This document shows, one piece after another, positions 28,501 to 37,826 of a stretch of 64,000 nucleotides of DNA. The stretch covers positions 1-64,000 of the forward strand of contig CANFOS010000023.1 of assembly GCA_947448735.1 (NCBI GenBank), read 5' to 3'. The notes beneath the pieces are model-generated. The model had not been told where the DNA came from. It ran no database searches and saw nothing but the letters and a program-made list of their open reading frames with translations. The translations under genes and the position numbers were made by a program. The DNA is from Comamonadaceae bacterium (GTDB taxonomy: Bacteria; Pseudomonadota; Gammaproteobacteria; Burkholderiales; Burkholderiaceae_C). The stretch's first letter is position 1. Every line of letters begins with the position of its first letter.

Positions 28501-29086
28501 TGAAGTGCGCCAGTTTGCCAAACTGAAAATCGAGGACCTGATTGATTCACGCGACACACGCGTGCTGGCTGCCATCGTCACCGACCTGCGCGTCATCAAT
28601 GGCACCAGAGGCAAGCTCATCGTCTTCAAGCTTGACGACAAAACCGACACGCTGGAGGCCTCGGTGGACGAGGCCACCTATAACGCCAACCGCCATCTGC
28701 TCAAGGTCGACGAATTGGTGATTGTGCAGGGCACGCTGCAAGGCGCGTCAGAGCGTTTTGGCCGCCGCTTCAAGGTCTCACAGGTGTGGGATCTGGAGGC
28801 CGCGCGATGCAAGTTTGGCAAGTATTTGAAAGTGGCTGTGAACGGCGCAGCGCCCGATATTTCTCGCCTGGTCAAAGACTTTCCGCCGCGCAAAGAGATG
28901 ACCGAGCAGGGCGAGCTGCTGCGCGGCCTGGCCGTGCGTTTGCAGGTCAGGCGGCGGGCCGACTTTGGTGATGTGGCAGCCGAAGTTGCCTTGGGCGAAC
29001 AGGCCACGTTTTTCCCAAGCGATGCGGCGCTGGCCAGCTGGATGGCGCAGGCCGACAAGGGGCTGGCGCGCATTGTGTATGAGTAA
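25568..29086 (+). CDS. dnaE: DNA polymerase III alpha subunit
   Basis: A 1172-residue replicative polymerase subunit. The N-terminal PHP domain starts FVHLRIHTEFSVVDG. The catalytic acids are D404/D406/D408 in MPDFDIDF and D573 in KFDFLGL. GPGRGSGAGSLVAYSLKITD and NKSHSAAYALLAYHTAWLK are conserved palm and fingers blocks; an OB-fold region lies near residues 1015-1080. Length and order match the E. coli enzyme (1160 residues). It is transcribed alone after a 375-base gap. Confidence 0.97.
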   Translation: MFVHLRIHTEFSVVDGTNRIDEITAAAAADQQPALAISDLSNLFGTVKFYKAARGHGVKPLVAADVWVQVPGKDAAAPPARLLLIAQNQRGYLNLSELLTRAWTRGVVAGQAIISLDWLSELNEGLIALSGAQRGAVGQALVQGDDARAIDSALHFSGIFIHRFYIELQRADQADDARHVTAAVQLAARLKLPVVATHPVQFLTYDDYEAHEARVCIAEGEILGNARRVRKFTREQYFKSAAQMKALFADIPSAITNTLEIAKRCNLRLELGKPMLPDYPTPEVNGVRMAADDYFRQTSFEGLEERLAHLYPKAEVRDKQRPAYVERLEFEINTILKMGFPGYFLIVGDFINWAKNNGCPVGPGRGSGAGSLVAYSLKITDLDPLRYNLLFERFLNPERVSMPDFDIDFCQSNRDRVIDYVKDKYGHNAVSQIVTFGTMAARAAIRDVGRVLDFPYGFCDGISKLIPNKPGQAVTLQLLPAERKKNDKLVYALEAEPILAERERKEEDVHTLLELARKLEGLTRNVGMHAGGVLIAPGKLTDFCPLYLQPGSTSAVSQFDKNDVEAIGLVKFDFLGLATLTILEIAKDFITARHPSQKDFAFENLPLDDARVYKLFADGQTEAVFQFESTGMQRMLKDAKPDRLEDLIAMNALYRPGPMDLIPSYIARKQGKEVPDYPDPRVKPMLEETYGIMVYQEQVMQTAQILGGYSLGGADMLRRAMGKKDEKEMASQREVFRKGAGENGLTQEKADEVFDLMEKFAGYGFNKSHSAAYALLAYHTAWLKVHYTAEFFAANMTVEMGDTDKLKILHGDALTMGITFESPDVNRGDYRFEPTSNSAVRYGLGAIKGTGEQAIAAIVEARKAGLFTSLYDFCVRVERTKINKRTVEALIKAGAFDSLQLNRASLLASVDQAFEFALAAEANANQGGLFDMSDSHAASTQEPALVEAMPFGVKARLVAEKTAIGFYLSGHLFDEVEAEVRQFAKLKIEDLIDSRDTRVLAAIVTDLRVINGTRGKLIVFKLDDKTDTLEASVDEATYNANRHLLKVDELVIVQGTLQGASERFGRRFKVSQVWDLEAARCKFGKYLKVAVNGAAPDISRLVKDFPPRKEMTEQGELLRGLAVRLQVRRRADFGDVAAEVALGEQATFFPSDAALASWMAQADKGLARIVYE

Positions 29087-29181
29087 GGCTCAAAATGCCA
29101 TGTGAGCTGTCAAATTGACAGGTGCTGTCACTGCCTGGGCGGTTGCTCGAAACCGATCTGCGTCAACTTGAGGGATTGAAA

Positions 29182-30294
29182 TTGGACAAAATCGATTGCA
29201 TCGTCATAGGCGCAGGTGTGGTGGGGCTGGCGGTCGCGCGGGCGCTGGCCTTGCAGGGCAGGGAAGTGATGGTGCTGGAAGCTGCCAACGCTATTGGCAC
29301 GGGCACCAGCTCACGCAATAGCGAGGTCATACACGCTGGCATTTATTACCCAAAGGGTTCACTCAAAGCCCAGCTGTGTGTGCGCGGCAAACAGCTGCTG
29401 TACGACTACTGCGCTCAGCGCGGCATCGGCCACAGCCGCTGCGGCAAACTGCTTGTGGCGACCAGCCAAGCGCAAGTCGCCCAGCTGCAGGGCATCATTG
29501 CCAAAGCAGCCGGCAACGGGGTCAACGATCTTGTGTTGCTAAGCCGCGAGCAGGCGCTGGCGATGGAGCCGCAACTCGAATGCGTGGCAGCCGCGCACAG
29601 CCCCAGCACCGGCATTGTCGACAGCCACGCGCTGATGCTGTCGCTGCAAGGGGATATTGAAAATGCAGGCGGCATGACAGTGTTCAATACTGCGGTAGAC
29701 CATATGATATGCGGGCTAGAAGCTATTGAAGTCATAGCATCTGACGGGACAGAGCTGGCTGCCAAGACCGTCATCAACGCGGCTGGTTTGAACGCGCCGC
29801 TGCTTGCCAGTCGCATCAAAGGGCTTGACGCCAGGCATGTGCCGCCGACCTTCTGGGCCAAAGGCAACTACTTCACATTGAGCGGCAAGTCACCGTTTAG
29901 TCGCCTGGTTTACCCCCTCCCCGATGCCGCGGGTCTGGGTGTGCACCTGACGATTGACATGGGCGGCCAAGCCAAGTTTGGCCCCGATGTGCAGTGGGTC
30001 GATTCGCAAGACGATTTGCGGGTGGACCCGAGCCGGGGCGCGGCCTTTTATGCAGACGTGCGAAAGTACTGGCCAGCTTTGCCAGATGGTGCCCTGCAAG
30101 CTGGCTATGCGGGCATGCGTCCCAAGTTACAAGGGCCGGATGGATCGGGTTGGGTGTCGGCAGATTTTGTGATTCAGGGCGAGGCGGTTCACGGTGTGCC
30201 AAGGCTGGTCAACCTGTTCGGTATCGAGTCACCCGGCTTGACGGGCTCGCTCGCGATGGGTGAGGTCGTCAGTCAAATGCTATTAAAAAAATAG
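29182..30294 (+). CDS. L-2-hydroxyglutarate dehydrogenase-like FAD protein
   Basis: A 370-residue flavoprotein of the DAO/L2HGDH (LhgO-like) family. [18 protein letters not shown] binds [23 protein letters not shown] is the family signature, and [15 protein letters not shown] closes the FAD site. No good ATG exists near the start; the TTG at 29182, six bases after GAGGGA, gives [11 protein letters not shown] repeat copy lies in the frame near residues 174-187, and a second copy supplies the last codons and the TAG stop. It probably oxidises a 2-hydroxy acid, passing electrons to the membrane. Confidence 0.85.
   Translation: MDKIDCIVIGAGVVGLAVARALALQGREVMVLEAANAIGTGTSSRNSEVIHAGIYYPKGSLKAQLCVRGKQLLYDYCAQRGIGHSRCGKLLVATSQAQVAQLQGIIAKAAGNGVNDLVLLSREQALAMEPQLECVAAAHSPSTGIVDSHALMLSLQGDIENAGGMTVFNTAVDHMICGLEAIEVIASDGTELAAKTVINAAGLNAPLLASRIKGLDARHVPPTFWAKGNYFTLSGKSPFSRLVYPLPDAAGLGVHLTIDMGGQAKFGPDVQWVDSQDDLRVDPSRGAAFYADVRKYWPALPDGALQAGYAGMRPKLQGPDGSGWVSADFVIQGEAVHGVPRLVNLFGIESPGLTGSLAMGEVVSQMLLKK
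29707..29738 (-). repeat. Interspersed repeat, partial copy G (inside L2HGDH-like gene)
   Basis: Read on the minus strand, GCTATGACTTCAATAGCTTC continuing TAGCCCGCATAT has the same layout as the first half of copy A (GCTAT, spacer with TTCA, TAGCTGCT, GCCC, AT). It is in frame inside the coding sequence and encodes [13 protein letters not shown]. Confidence 0.5.
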
Positions 30295-30336
30295 CTACTA
30301 CTCCTTTATTTAATTGGGCTTTAGGCCTATTTTTTA
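30279..30336 (+). repeat. Interspersed repeat, copy B (gene end)
   Basis: GCTATTAAAAAAATAGCTAC, then a TTTATTT stretch, GGGCTTTAGGC and a T-run. It has the family's order of blocks. The stop codon of the upstream gene lies within it, so the C-terminal residues are repeat-encoded. Its T-rich tail could also aid termination. Confidence 0.6.
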
Positions 30337-30365
30337 GATAAAAGTATGTTTAATCTTGGCTTTTG

Positions 30366-32456
<2,091 letters not shown>

Positions 32457-32619
32457 TTAACGATGTGCCTGCATGGTAGCGGCTGAAAGCCGACGCGGCT
32501 CAATTCAACGCCATGTGCTCATTACAATGTAAGAAAAAAATCAATTTCAGCATACGTGCCGCGCTTTGATGCGTGCCGCGAAGCTTGTGTTTACCCTTTA
32601 GATCGTCATCCGAATTTTC

Positions 32620-34701
32620 ATGCTTTGCCCCACCCATCAAACCCCTTTTGTTCTGACCAAAAATCGCCTGGCGATGCTGATTTCTGGCTGCTTTGCGTTG
32701 CAGAGCGCAGTTTGGGCCCAAAACACGGACGCGACTTTGGCGCCGGTTCAGGTTCAAAGCTCGCGCAACAGCGTGTTGGGTGAGGCCGGAACCGCCAGCG
32801 AAGGCGTGGTGACGCAGCAGCAGCTGGATGCCCGTACCGTCTATCGTCCAGGTGAACTGCTCGAAGCCGTTCCAGGCCTGATCGTCAGCCAGCACAGCGG
32901 TGAAGGTAAGGCCAACCAGTTTTATCTGCGCGGCTTCAATCTGGACCACGGTACCGATTTGCGCACCACCATCGACGGCATGCTGGTCAACCAGCGCAGC
33001 CATTCGCACGGACAGGGCTGGACCGATGTCAACTTTTTGATTCCTGAACTGGCGAGCTTGCTGGACTACCGCAAAGGCCCGTTTTACGCGGCAGAAGGAG
33101 ATTTTTCAACCGCCGGTGCCGTGAATGTGAAATACGCCAACTCACTGGAGCAGGGCATTGCCAGCTTGGGTGTGGGTCAAAACGGCTACAAGCGCACCCT
33201 GCTGGCTGACTCGCCCACATGGCGTGACGGCAAGCTGCTTTACGCGCTCGAATGGATGCACAACGATGGTCCGTTTACCGTAGGCGACAACTACCGAAAA
33301 CGCAATGGCGTGCTGCGCTACAGCGAAGGCAGTGAGGGCAATGGCTTTAACGTGACGCTGATGGGCTACAGCGCCAAGTGGCACGCTACCGATCAAATCC
33401 CTTTGCGAGCGGTGCAAGCCGGCACCTTGGGCCGATTTGATTCGGTGGACCAAACCAGCGGCGGCGAGTCCAGCCGTTACAGCGTCTCAGGCGCCTGGCG
33501 CCAGTCGACGGGCAGCAGCGCCAGTCAGGTCAACGCGTATCTGGTTCGCAGCCGTCTGGATCTGTTTTCAAACTTCACTTATTTTCTGGATTCGCCTGCC
33601 AACGGCGACCAGTTTGCGCAGCCAGACAGGCGCATGACGGCAGGTGTTCATGCCAGCCACTCGTGGTCATCAAGCTTGTTGGGCAGAACATCTGAAAATA
33701 CTGTGGGTGTGCAGTTCCAAAACGACAACATCAGCAACGGCCTTTACAGCAGCGTTGCCAGGCAAATCATTTCCACCACCCGAGCTGACCGTATTGTCGA
33801 GCGTAGTCTGGGACTGTATGTTGAGAACACGACCCAGTGGGCTGAAAAGTTTCGCTCCGTCGCTGGTGCGCGGGTTGACAACTTCAACTTCAAGGTCAAC
33901 AGCAATATTTCGGCCAATTCTGGCAACGTTTCTGCCAGTAAAGCCAGCCCCAAACTCAATCTGATTTTTGGCCCCTGGAACAGCACCGAGTTTTATGCCA
34001 GCAACGGCTTGGGTTTTCACAGCAACGACGCGCGCGGGACGACCCTGACGCAAGACCCCAAGACTGGAAATCCGGCCGACAAGGTGCCGCCTCTGGTGCG
34101 GTCAAAGGGCCTGGAGCTGGGCGTGCGCACAGAAGCCGTTAAGGGGTTGCAAAGCGCGCTGTCGGTTTATCAGCTGGATTTCGATTCCGAGCTGATTTTC
34201 CAGGGCGATGCAGGCACCACCCGCGCGGGCCGCGCCAGCCGACGCACTGGGTTTGAGTTCTCCAACTACTACAAACCGTATCGCTGGCTGACGGTCGATG
34301 CAGACATTTCGTTTGCCAAAGCGCGGTTTCGCAATAACGACCCGGTTGGCGATCGTGTTCCTGGCGCGGTCGAAGGCGTGGCCTCTGTGGCGTTGGCTGT
34401 AGATGGTCTGGGCCCTTATTTTGGCGCCCTGCAGTTGCGCTATTTTGGCCCGCGCCCGCTGCTTGAAAACAACTCGGTACGCTCCAAAAGCACGGCAACC
34501 ATGAACGGGCGGATTGGCTACAAGTTCAGTCCCAAGCTGAAGCTGGAGCTCGAAGGTTTTAACCTGACCAACCGCCGCGACTCGGCCATTGACTACTATT
34601 ACACCTCACAGTTAAGAGGCGAAACAGCACCGGTTGCCGATATTCATTTCCACCCGATTGAGACGCGCTCGTTCAGGCTGACGCTGGTGGCGAACTTTTA
34701 A
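32620..34701 (+). CDS. TonB-dependent outer-membrane receptor
   Basis: A 693-residue outer-membrane receptor. After a signal region (about 1-35, ending VWAQ), the plug domain includes LAPVQVQSSRNSV (TonB-box region), RPGELLEAVPGLIVSQHSG and FYLRGFNLDHGTDL. Beta-barrel strands follow, ending FRLTLVANF with the terminal aromatic needed for barrel insertion. A plug segment NQRSHSHGQGWTD is rich in His. It is convergent with nikR 33 bases away, suggesting a nickel or nickel-chelate cargo. TTACAATGTAA at 32522-32532 is a possible operator. Confidence 0.88.
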   Translation: MLCPTHQTPFVLTKNRLAMLISGCFALQSAVWAQNTDATLAPVQVQSSRNSVLGEAGTASEGVVTQQQLDARTVYRPGELLEAVPGLIVSQHSGEGKANQFYLRGFNLDHGTDLRTTIDGMLVNQRSHSHGQGWTDVNFLIPELASLLDYRKGPFYAAEGDFSTAGAVNVKYANSLEQGIASLGVGQNGYKRTLLADSPTWRDGKLLYALEWMHNDGPFTVGDNYRKRNGVLRYSEGSEGNGFNVTLMGYSAKWHATDQIPLRAVQAGTLGRFDSVDQTSGGESSRYSVSGAWRQSTGSSASQVNAYLVRSRLDLFSNFTYFLDSPANGDQFAQPDRRMTAGVHASHSWSSSLLGRTSENTVGVQFQNDNISNGLYSSVARQIISTTRADRIVERSLGLYVENTTQWAEKFRSVAGARVDNFNFKVNSNISANSGNVSASKASPKLNLIFGPWNSTEFYASNGLGFHSNDARGTTLTQDPKTGNPADKVPPLVRSKGLELGVRTEAVKGLQSALSVYQLDFDSELIFQGDAGTTRAGRASRRTGFEFSNYYKPYRWLTVDADISFAKARFRNNDPVGDRVPGAVEGVASVALAVDGLGPYFGALQLRYFGPRPLLENNSVRSKSTATMNGRIGYKFSPKLKLELEGFNLTNRRDSAIDYYYTSQLRGETAPVADIHFHPIETRSFRLTLVANF

Positions 34702-34734
34702 GGCCTGACAAACGCAGACTGGCGCTTGGGTCTG

Positions 34735-35205
34735 CTAACTCAGTGGTTTAAGGTGAACGTGCTGGCCACTGTGGCCGTGGCTGTGGGCAAGTTTGCGGTG
34801 TTCCACGGCCAGGGGCACGACGTGGACACCGCCATGGCGTACACCACGCAGCGCGATCAGCATCTGTGAAAAACTCCGGACTGCTTTTGCAGGCCCGCGC
34901 ATCACCACGGTTTCAAGGCAATCGTGGTGATCGAGATGCGTGTGCAAACTGGTGATGACCAGGTCATGGTACTCATGCTGCAATGACAAGACGCGCTCTA
35001 CGACTGTTTTGTCATGGTGGTCATAAACATAGTTCACAGTCGCTACGCACCACACCTCGGCCGATGGTGCCATCGACACATCGTCAATCTGTGCACGGAT
35101 CAGGTCCCGTACGGCCTCGGACCGGTTGCTGTAGCCCTTGGTCGAAATCAGGGTGTCGAATTTTTCGGCCAGTGCGTCGTTCAGTGAGATCGTAAATCGT
35201 TGCAT
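34735..35205 (-). CDS. nikR: Nickel-responsive regulator NikR
   Basis: A 156-residue ribbon-helix-helix repressor. The N-terminus MQRFTISLNDALAEKFDTLI and GYSNRSEAVRDLIR is the DNA-binding part. The ACT-like domain has the nickel ligands H77 (SLQHEYHD), H88 and H90 (SLHTHLDHH) and C96 (DCLE), equal to H76, H87, H89 and C95 of E. coli NikR. The C-terminal tail is His-rich (HRKLAHSHGHSGQHVH) beyond the family's usual end. No nik transporter genes are near; the convergent TonB receptor is the likely target. Confidence 0.95.
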   Translation of the reverse strand: MQRFTISLNDALAEKFDTLISTKGYSNRSEAVRDLIRAQIDDVSMAPSAEVWCVATVNYVYDHHDKTVVERVLSLQHEYHDLVITSLHTHLDHHDCLETVVMRGPAKAVRSFSQMLIALRGVRHGGVHVVPLAVEHRKLAHSHGHSGQHVHLKPLS

Positions 35206-35249
35206 GGTGTTTTCAACTTGGATGTCTTGAGAGTTTTCCCCGAATCATC

Positions 35250-36185
35250 TTATCGCGCCAGGTTTGCGCTGGTACGACCGCTCGGGATGGGGTCTTGGTG
35301 CTTGTGCAGGGCAGTGATGAGGTCATCGGCAAACGCATGGGCTATCACGGGCAGTTGCCTGCCACGCAGACAAGCCAGTACCAGCTGGCCGCGCGGGAAT
35401 CCGCGATCGGCTATTTCACGCGCCACCAGCTCGTCTCCTTCAATGACCGCACCGATGGCAATTTGAAAAGATATTCCCTGTTCATGCACCAAGTAGCTTC
35501 TCATGAACTCAAAGCTGTTGCTTTCAACGGCGGGGCGTAACTTGACCGAGCTGCGGACTAAAAAATTCTCCAGCAGTTGGCGTCCGCCCAAGTCCTGATT
35601 CGGCAAAATGAGTGGGTATTCAATGCAGTCGCGCAGCCGCAAGTCAGGCTGATGGGCAAGCGGATGGCTGCGGTGCATCACCGCCACCAGCTTCTGCTCG
35701 ATTTCAGCGATTCGATCTATGTCTGCGTCAGGCGCAAGGTTGAATATGAGCGCCAGATCCGCTTCAAAATTCCTGAGCGACTTGAGTGCATGCAGGTGGT
35801 CACCAATATGCACATCCACACCCACCATGGGGTGGGTAGACCTGAAGGCCGCGATGGCTCGGGGTAAAAAGGCCGGTGCTAAGGCCTGGCTTGCAATCAC
35901 CTTGACCATCCCGCGACGCAGGCCTTTCAGGTCTTCAATTTCTGTGCGAACCTGTTCTAACTGGGCTGAACGGCTGCGGATGTAAGCCACGAAAAGCTCA
36001 CCCGCGGCGGTCAGGCGCACGCCTCTGGGCAGGCGCTCAAAAATGGCTGTACCCAGCTCCGCTTCCAGATCAAGTACCCGGCGGTTAACGGCTGATGCAG
36101 CAACGTGCAGCCTGTCTGCTGCCTGCCGGATTGAGCCGGCACGGGCAACCTCGTCCACATAATTCAAAAATCGTAGATGGTTCAC
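35250..36185 (-). CDS. LysR-family regulator of the heterocycle cluster
   Basis: A 311-residue LysR regulator. The HTH is AGSIRQAADRLHVAASAVNR followed by RVLDLEAELGTAIFERLPRG. The GTG at 36185 is preferred because NHLRFLNYVDEVAR is the normal LysR start and AAAGAA lies upstream; an ATG at 36260 would add an atypical leader. The gene is divergent from the ten-gene catabolic operon that begins at 36312, with a perfect palindrome between them, so it very likely controls that operon. Confidence 0.9.
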   Translation of the reverse strand: MNHLRFLNYVDEVARAGSIRQAADRLHVAASAVNRRVLDLEAELGTAIFERLPRGVRLTAAGELFVAYIRSRSAQLEQVRTEIEDLKGLRRGMVKVIASQALAPAFLPRAIAAFRSTHPMVGVDVHIGDHLHALKSLRNFEADLALIFNLAPDADIDRIAEIEQKLVAVMHRSHPLAHQPDLRLRDCIEYPLILPNQDLGGRQLLENFLVRSSVKLRPAVESNSFEFMRSYLVHEQGISFQIAIGAVIEGDELVAREIADRGFPRGQLVLACLRGRQLPVIAHAFADDLITALHKHQDPIPSGRTSANLAR

Positions 36186-36230
36186 AAGGGTTCTTTCTGT
36201 GAAGTGATTTGCTGATTCATATGTTAAGCC

Positions 36231-36247
36231 GTTGCCGTATCGGCAAC
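36231..36247. promoter_or_regulatory. Palindromic operator candidate
   Basis: GTTGCCG TAT CGGCAAC is a perfect seven-base inverted repeat around a three-base centre, in the 126-base gap between the LysR gene and the catabolic operon. A TATATAA stretch follows about 20 bases further on. Both arms and position suit a LysR recognition site, though the classic T-N11-A form is only loosely met. Confidence 0.5.
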
Positions 36248-36311
36248 ACATAGATCTCAAAAAGTTCTATATAAAGAGCGGTGTCAGGCACGCTGCTTGC
36301 GATACCGGGAC

Positions 36312-36767
36312 ATGACGCGCACCGATTCGCCAATACGCACCAAAGCAGTGATTCAGGCCACATTTGGCCCATCCGCTGATAGCGACTGGGCGCTCAAGGA
36401 TCAATGCGTCAGTTTGGTGCGACAAGTCAAAACTGCCATCTCCGTGCGTTTCGATGCACAGCCACAGCCGCCAGGAATGGACTTGGTCCGACGCGCCTTG
36501 ACGGTGACGGACAGAGGGGGCTTTTCAAGCTCGCGGGATGCCAGTTTGTTGGGCGATGACTGCGTGCTTTTGCCTGAGGCATGCGGTATGCCATCTCCTG
36601 CTGACGGCACCAGAGCCGTTGATTTCATGGTCAAGCAGTCGCAAGGCTTTGTGGCGACCGCCTCATCGCTGCTGCCCGCCTTGGCCGAGCTGACTGTTGC
36701 CCGCCGCATGGGCAAGCAGCGTGGCACCGCTGTATCTACCACCACCAACCTGAAGGACGCCAAATGA
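36312..36767 (+). CDS. Unknown 151-residue protein, first of operon
   Basis: I do not recognise this protein. The ATG at 36312 is preceded by a weak GGGA. It has no signal peptide or membrane segment. It contains DQCVSLVRQVKTAIS and GDDCVLLPEACGMPSPADG and ends in a Thr-rich tail (TAVSTTTNLKDAK). Its stop overlaps the next start in ATGA, which suggests translational coupling and a real gene. It could also be a decayed reading frame, so confidence is moderate. Confidence 0.5.
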   Translation: MTRTDSPIRTKAVIQATFGPSADSDWALKDQCVSLVRQVKTAISVRFDAQPQPPGMDLVRRALTVTDRGGFSSSRDASLLGDDCVLLPEACGMPSPADGTRAVDFMVKQSQGFVATASSLLPALAELTVARRMGKQRGTAVSTTTNLKDAK

Positions 36768-37798
36768 AATTACTCAACCGCCTGTGCCTCGCTCTGGGCG
36801 CTGCAGCACTTGCCTGTTCCATGCCAGCAGTAGCGCAAGAAGTTACCAAAATCAAGTTCACACTCGATTGGAAAATTCAGGGCGTGCACGCTTGGTTTTA
36901 CTGGGCGCAGGACAAAGGTTACTTCAAGGCAGAAAATCTGGATATCACGATCGATCAGGGGGAGGGCTCTGCTGCCGCCGTTTCCCGCGTGATGTCGGGC
37001 ACCTACCAGGCCGGGGTAGGTGATATCAATGCCATTATTCAGGGCGCTTCGACCAAACCAGGCGAAGCCCCGGTGATGGTGTACATGATCTACAACCGCG
37101 CACCGTTTGCGCTCGTCACCAAGGCTGGCAGCACGATCAAAACGCTCAAGGATGTTGAAGGCAAAACGCTGGGCTCTCCCGCTGGCAGTGCGGCGCTGAA
37201 GGTATTTGCTGCGCTTGCCAAGAAAAACAACATCGATGAAAAGAAGGTGACATGGACCAACATGGCGCCCAGCCTGCAAGAGCAAATGTTGATGCGCGGC
37301 CAGGTCGAGGCATCTGCCGTGTTTTCCGCCACCAGCTACATGAATTTTGTGTCGATGGGGATTGATCCCGAGAAAGATATTCGCTGGATTTTCTACAACG
37401 ATCTGGGTTTGGACCTTTACAGCAATGGCGTCTTGGTGACGGCCAAGCTTGCTAAGGAAAGGCCTCAAGCCGTGACGGGCTTGGTCAAGGCCATCAATCG
37501 CGCCATGAAGGACTGCATCACCCAGCCGGACGCTTGCATTGACAATCTCGCCAAGAACGAGCCACTGATCAACAAAGACATCGAAAAGCGCAGGATGGTT
37601 TACGTCCTGAAAAGCAATGTGTTGACGCCTGAGTCGAACGAGTTGGGTTTGGGCGATGTGAGCGATGCCCGCATGACGCGTGCGATCGCGCAAATCGTTG
37701 ACAGCTATGAACTTGCCCGCACGCCTGCTCCTGTTGAGATTTTCAACCGCAGTTTTCTGCCGCCCAAGCAGGAGCGTCTGGTGAAGTCTGCGCTTTGA
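36764..37798 (+). CDS. NMT1/THI5-like substrate-binding protein 1
   Basis: A 344-residue periplasmic binding protein (SsuA/NMT1-like). Signal peptide MKLLNRLCLALGAAALACS with cleavage near AVAQ. The mature start KIKFTLDWKIQGVHAWFYWA followed by QDKGYFKAENLDI is typical of the family that carries pyrimidine-like or sulfonate ligands. About 300 residues match a second binding protein encoded at 39095 closely in pattern. The ATPase and permease are encoded at 43590 and 44450. Ligand unknown; by context a nitrogen heterocycle. Confidence 0.88.
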   Translation: MKLLNRLCLALGAAALACSMPAVAQEVTKIKFTLDWKIQGVHAWFYWAQDKGYFKAENLDITIDQGEGSAAAVSRVMSGTYQAGVGDINAIIQGASTKPGEAPVMVYMIYNRAPFALVTKAGSTIKTLKDVEGKTLGSPAGSAALKVFAALAKKNNIDEKKVTWTNMAPSLQEQMLMRGQVEASAVFSATSYMNFVSMGIDPEKDIRWIFYNDLGLDLYSNGVLVTAKLAKERPQAVTGLVKAINRAMKDCITQPDACIDNLAKNEPLINKDIEKRRMVYVLKSNVLTPESNELGLGDVSDARMTRAIAQIVDSYELARTPAPVEIFNRSFLPPKQERLVKSAL

Positions 37799-37826
37799 AC
37801 GTCGCACGTTTAAGACCTGCTTTCAA

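Noticed and set aside
36248-36311. TPP riboswitch for the NMT1-like importer
   Set aside because: NMT1-like binding proteins can carry thiamine precursors, but I see no thi-box or suitable stems in the short leader.
36770-37807. A long open frame antisense to the first NMT1-like binding protein
   Set aside because: The plus strand has a signal peptide, family blocks and operon overlaps; the antisense product resembles nothing.
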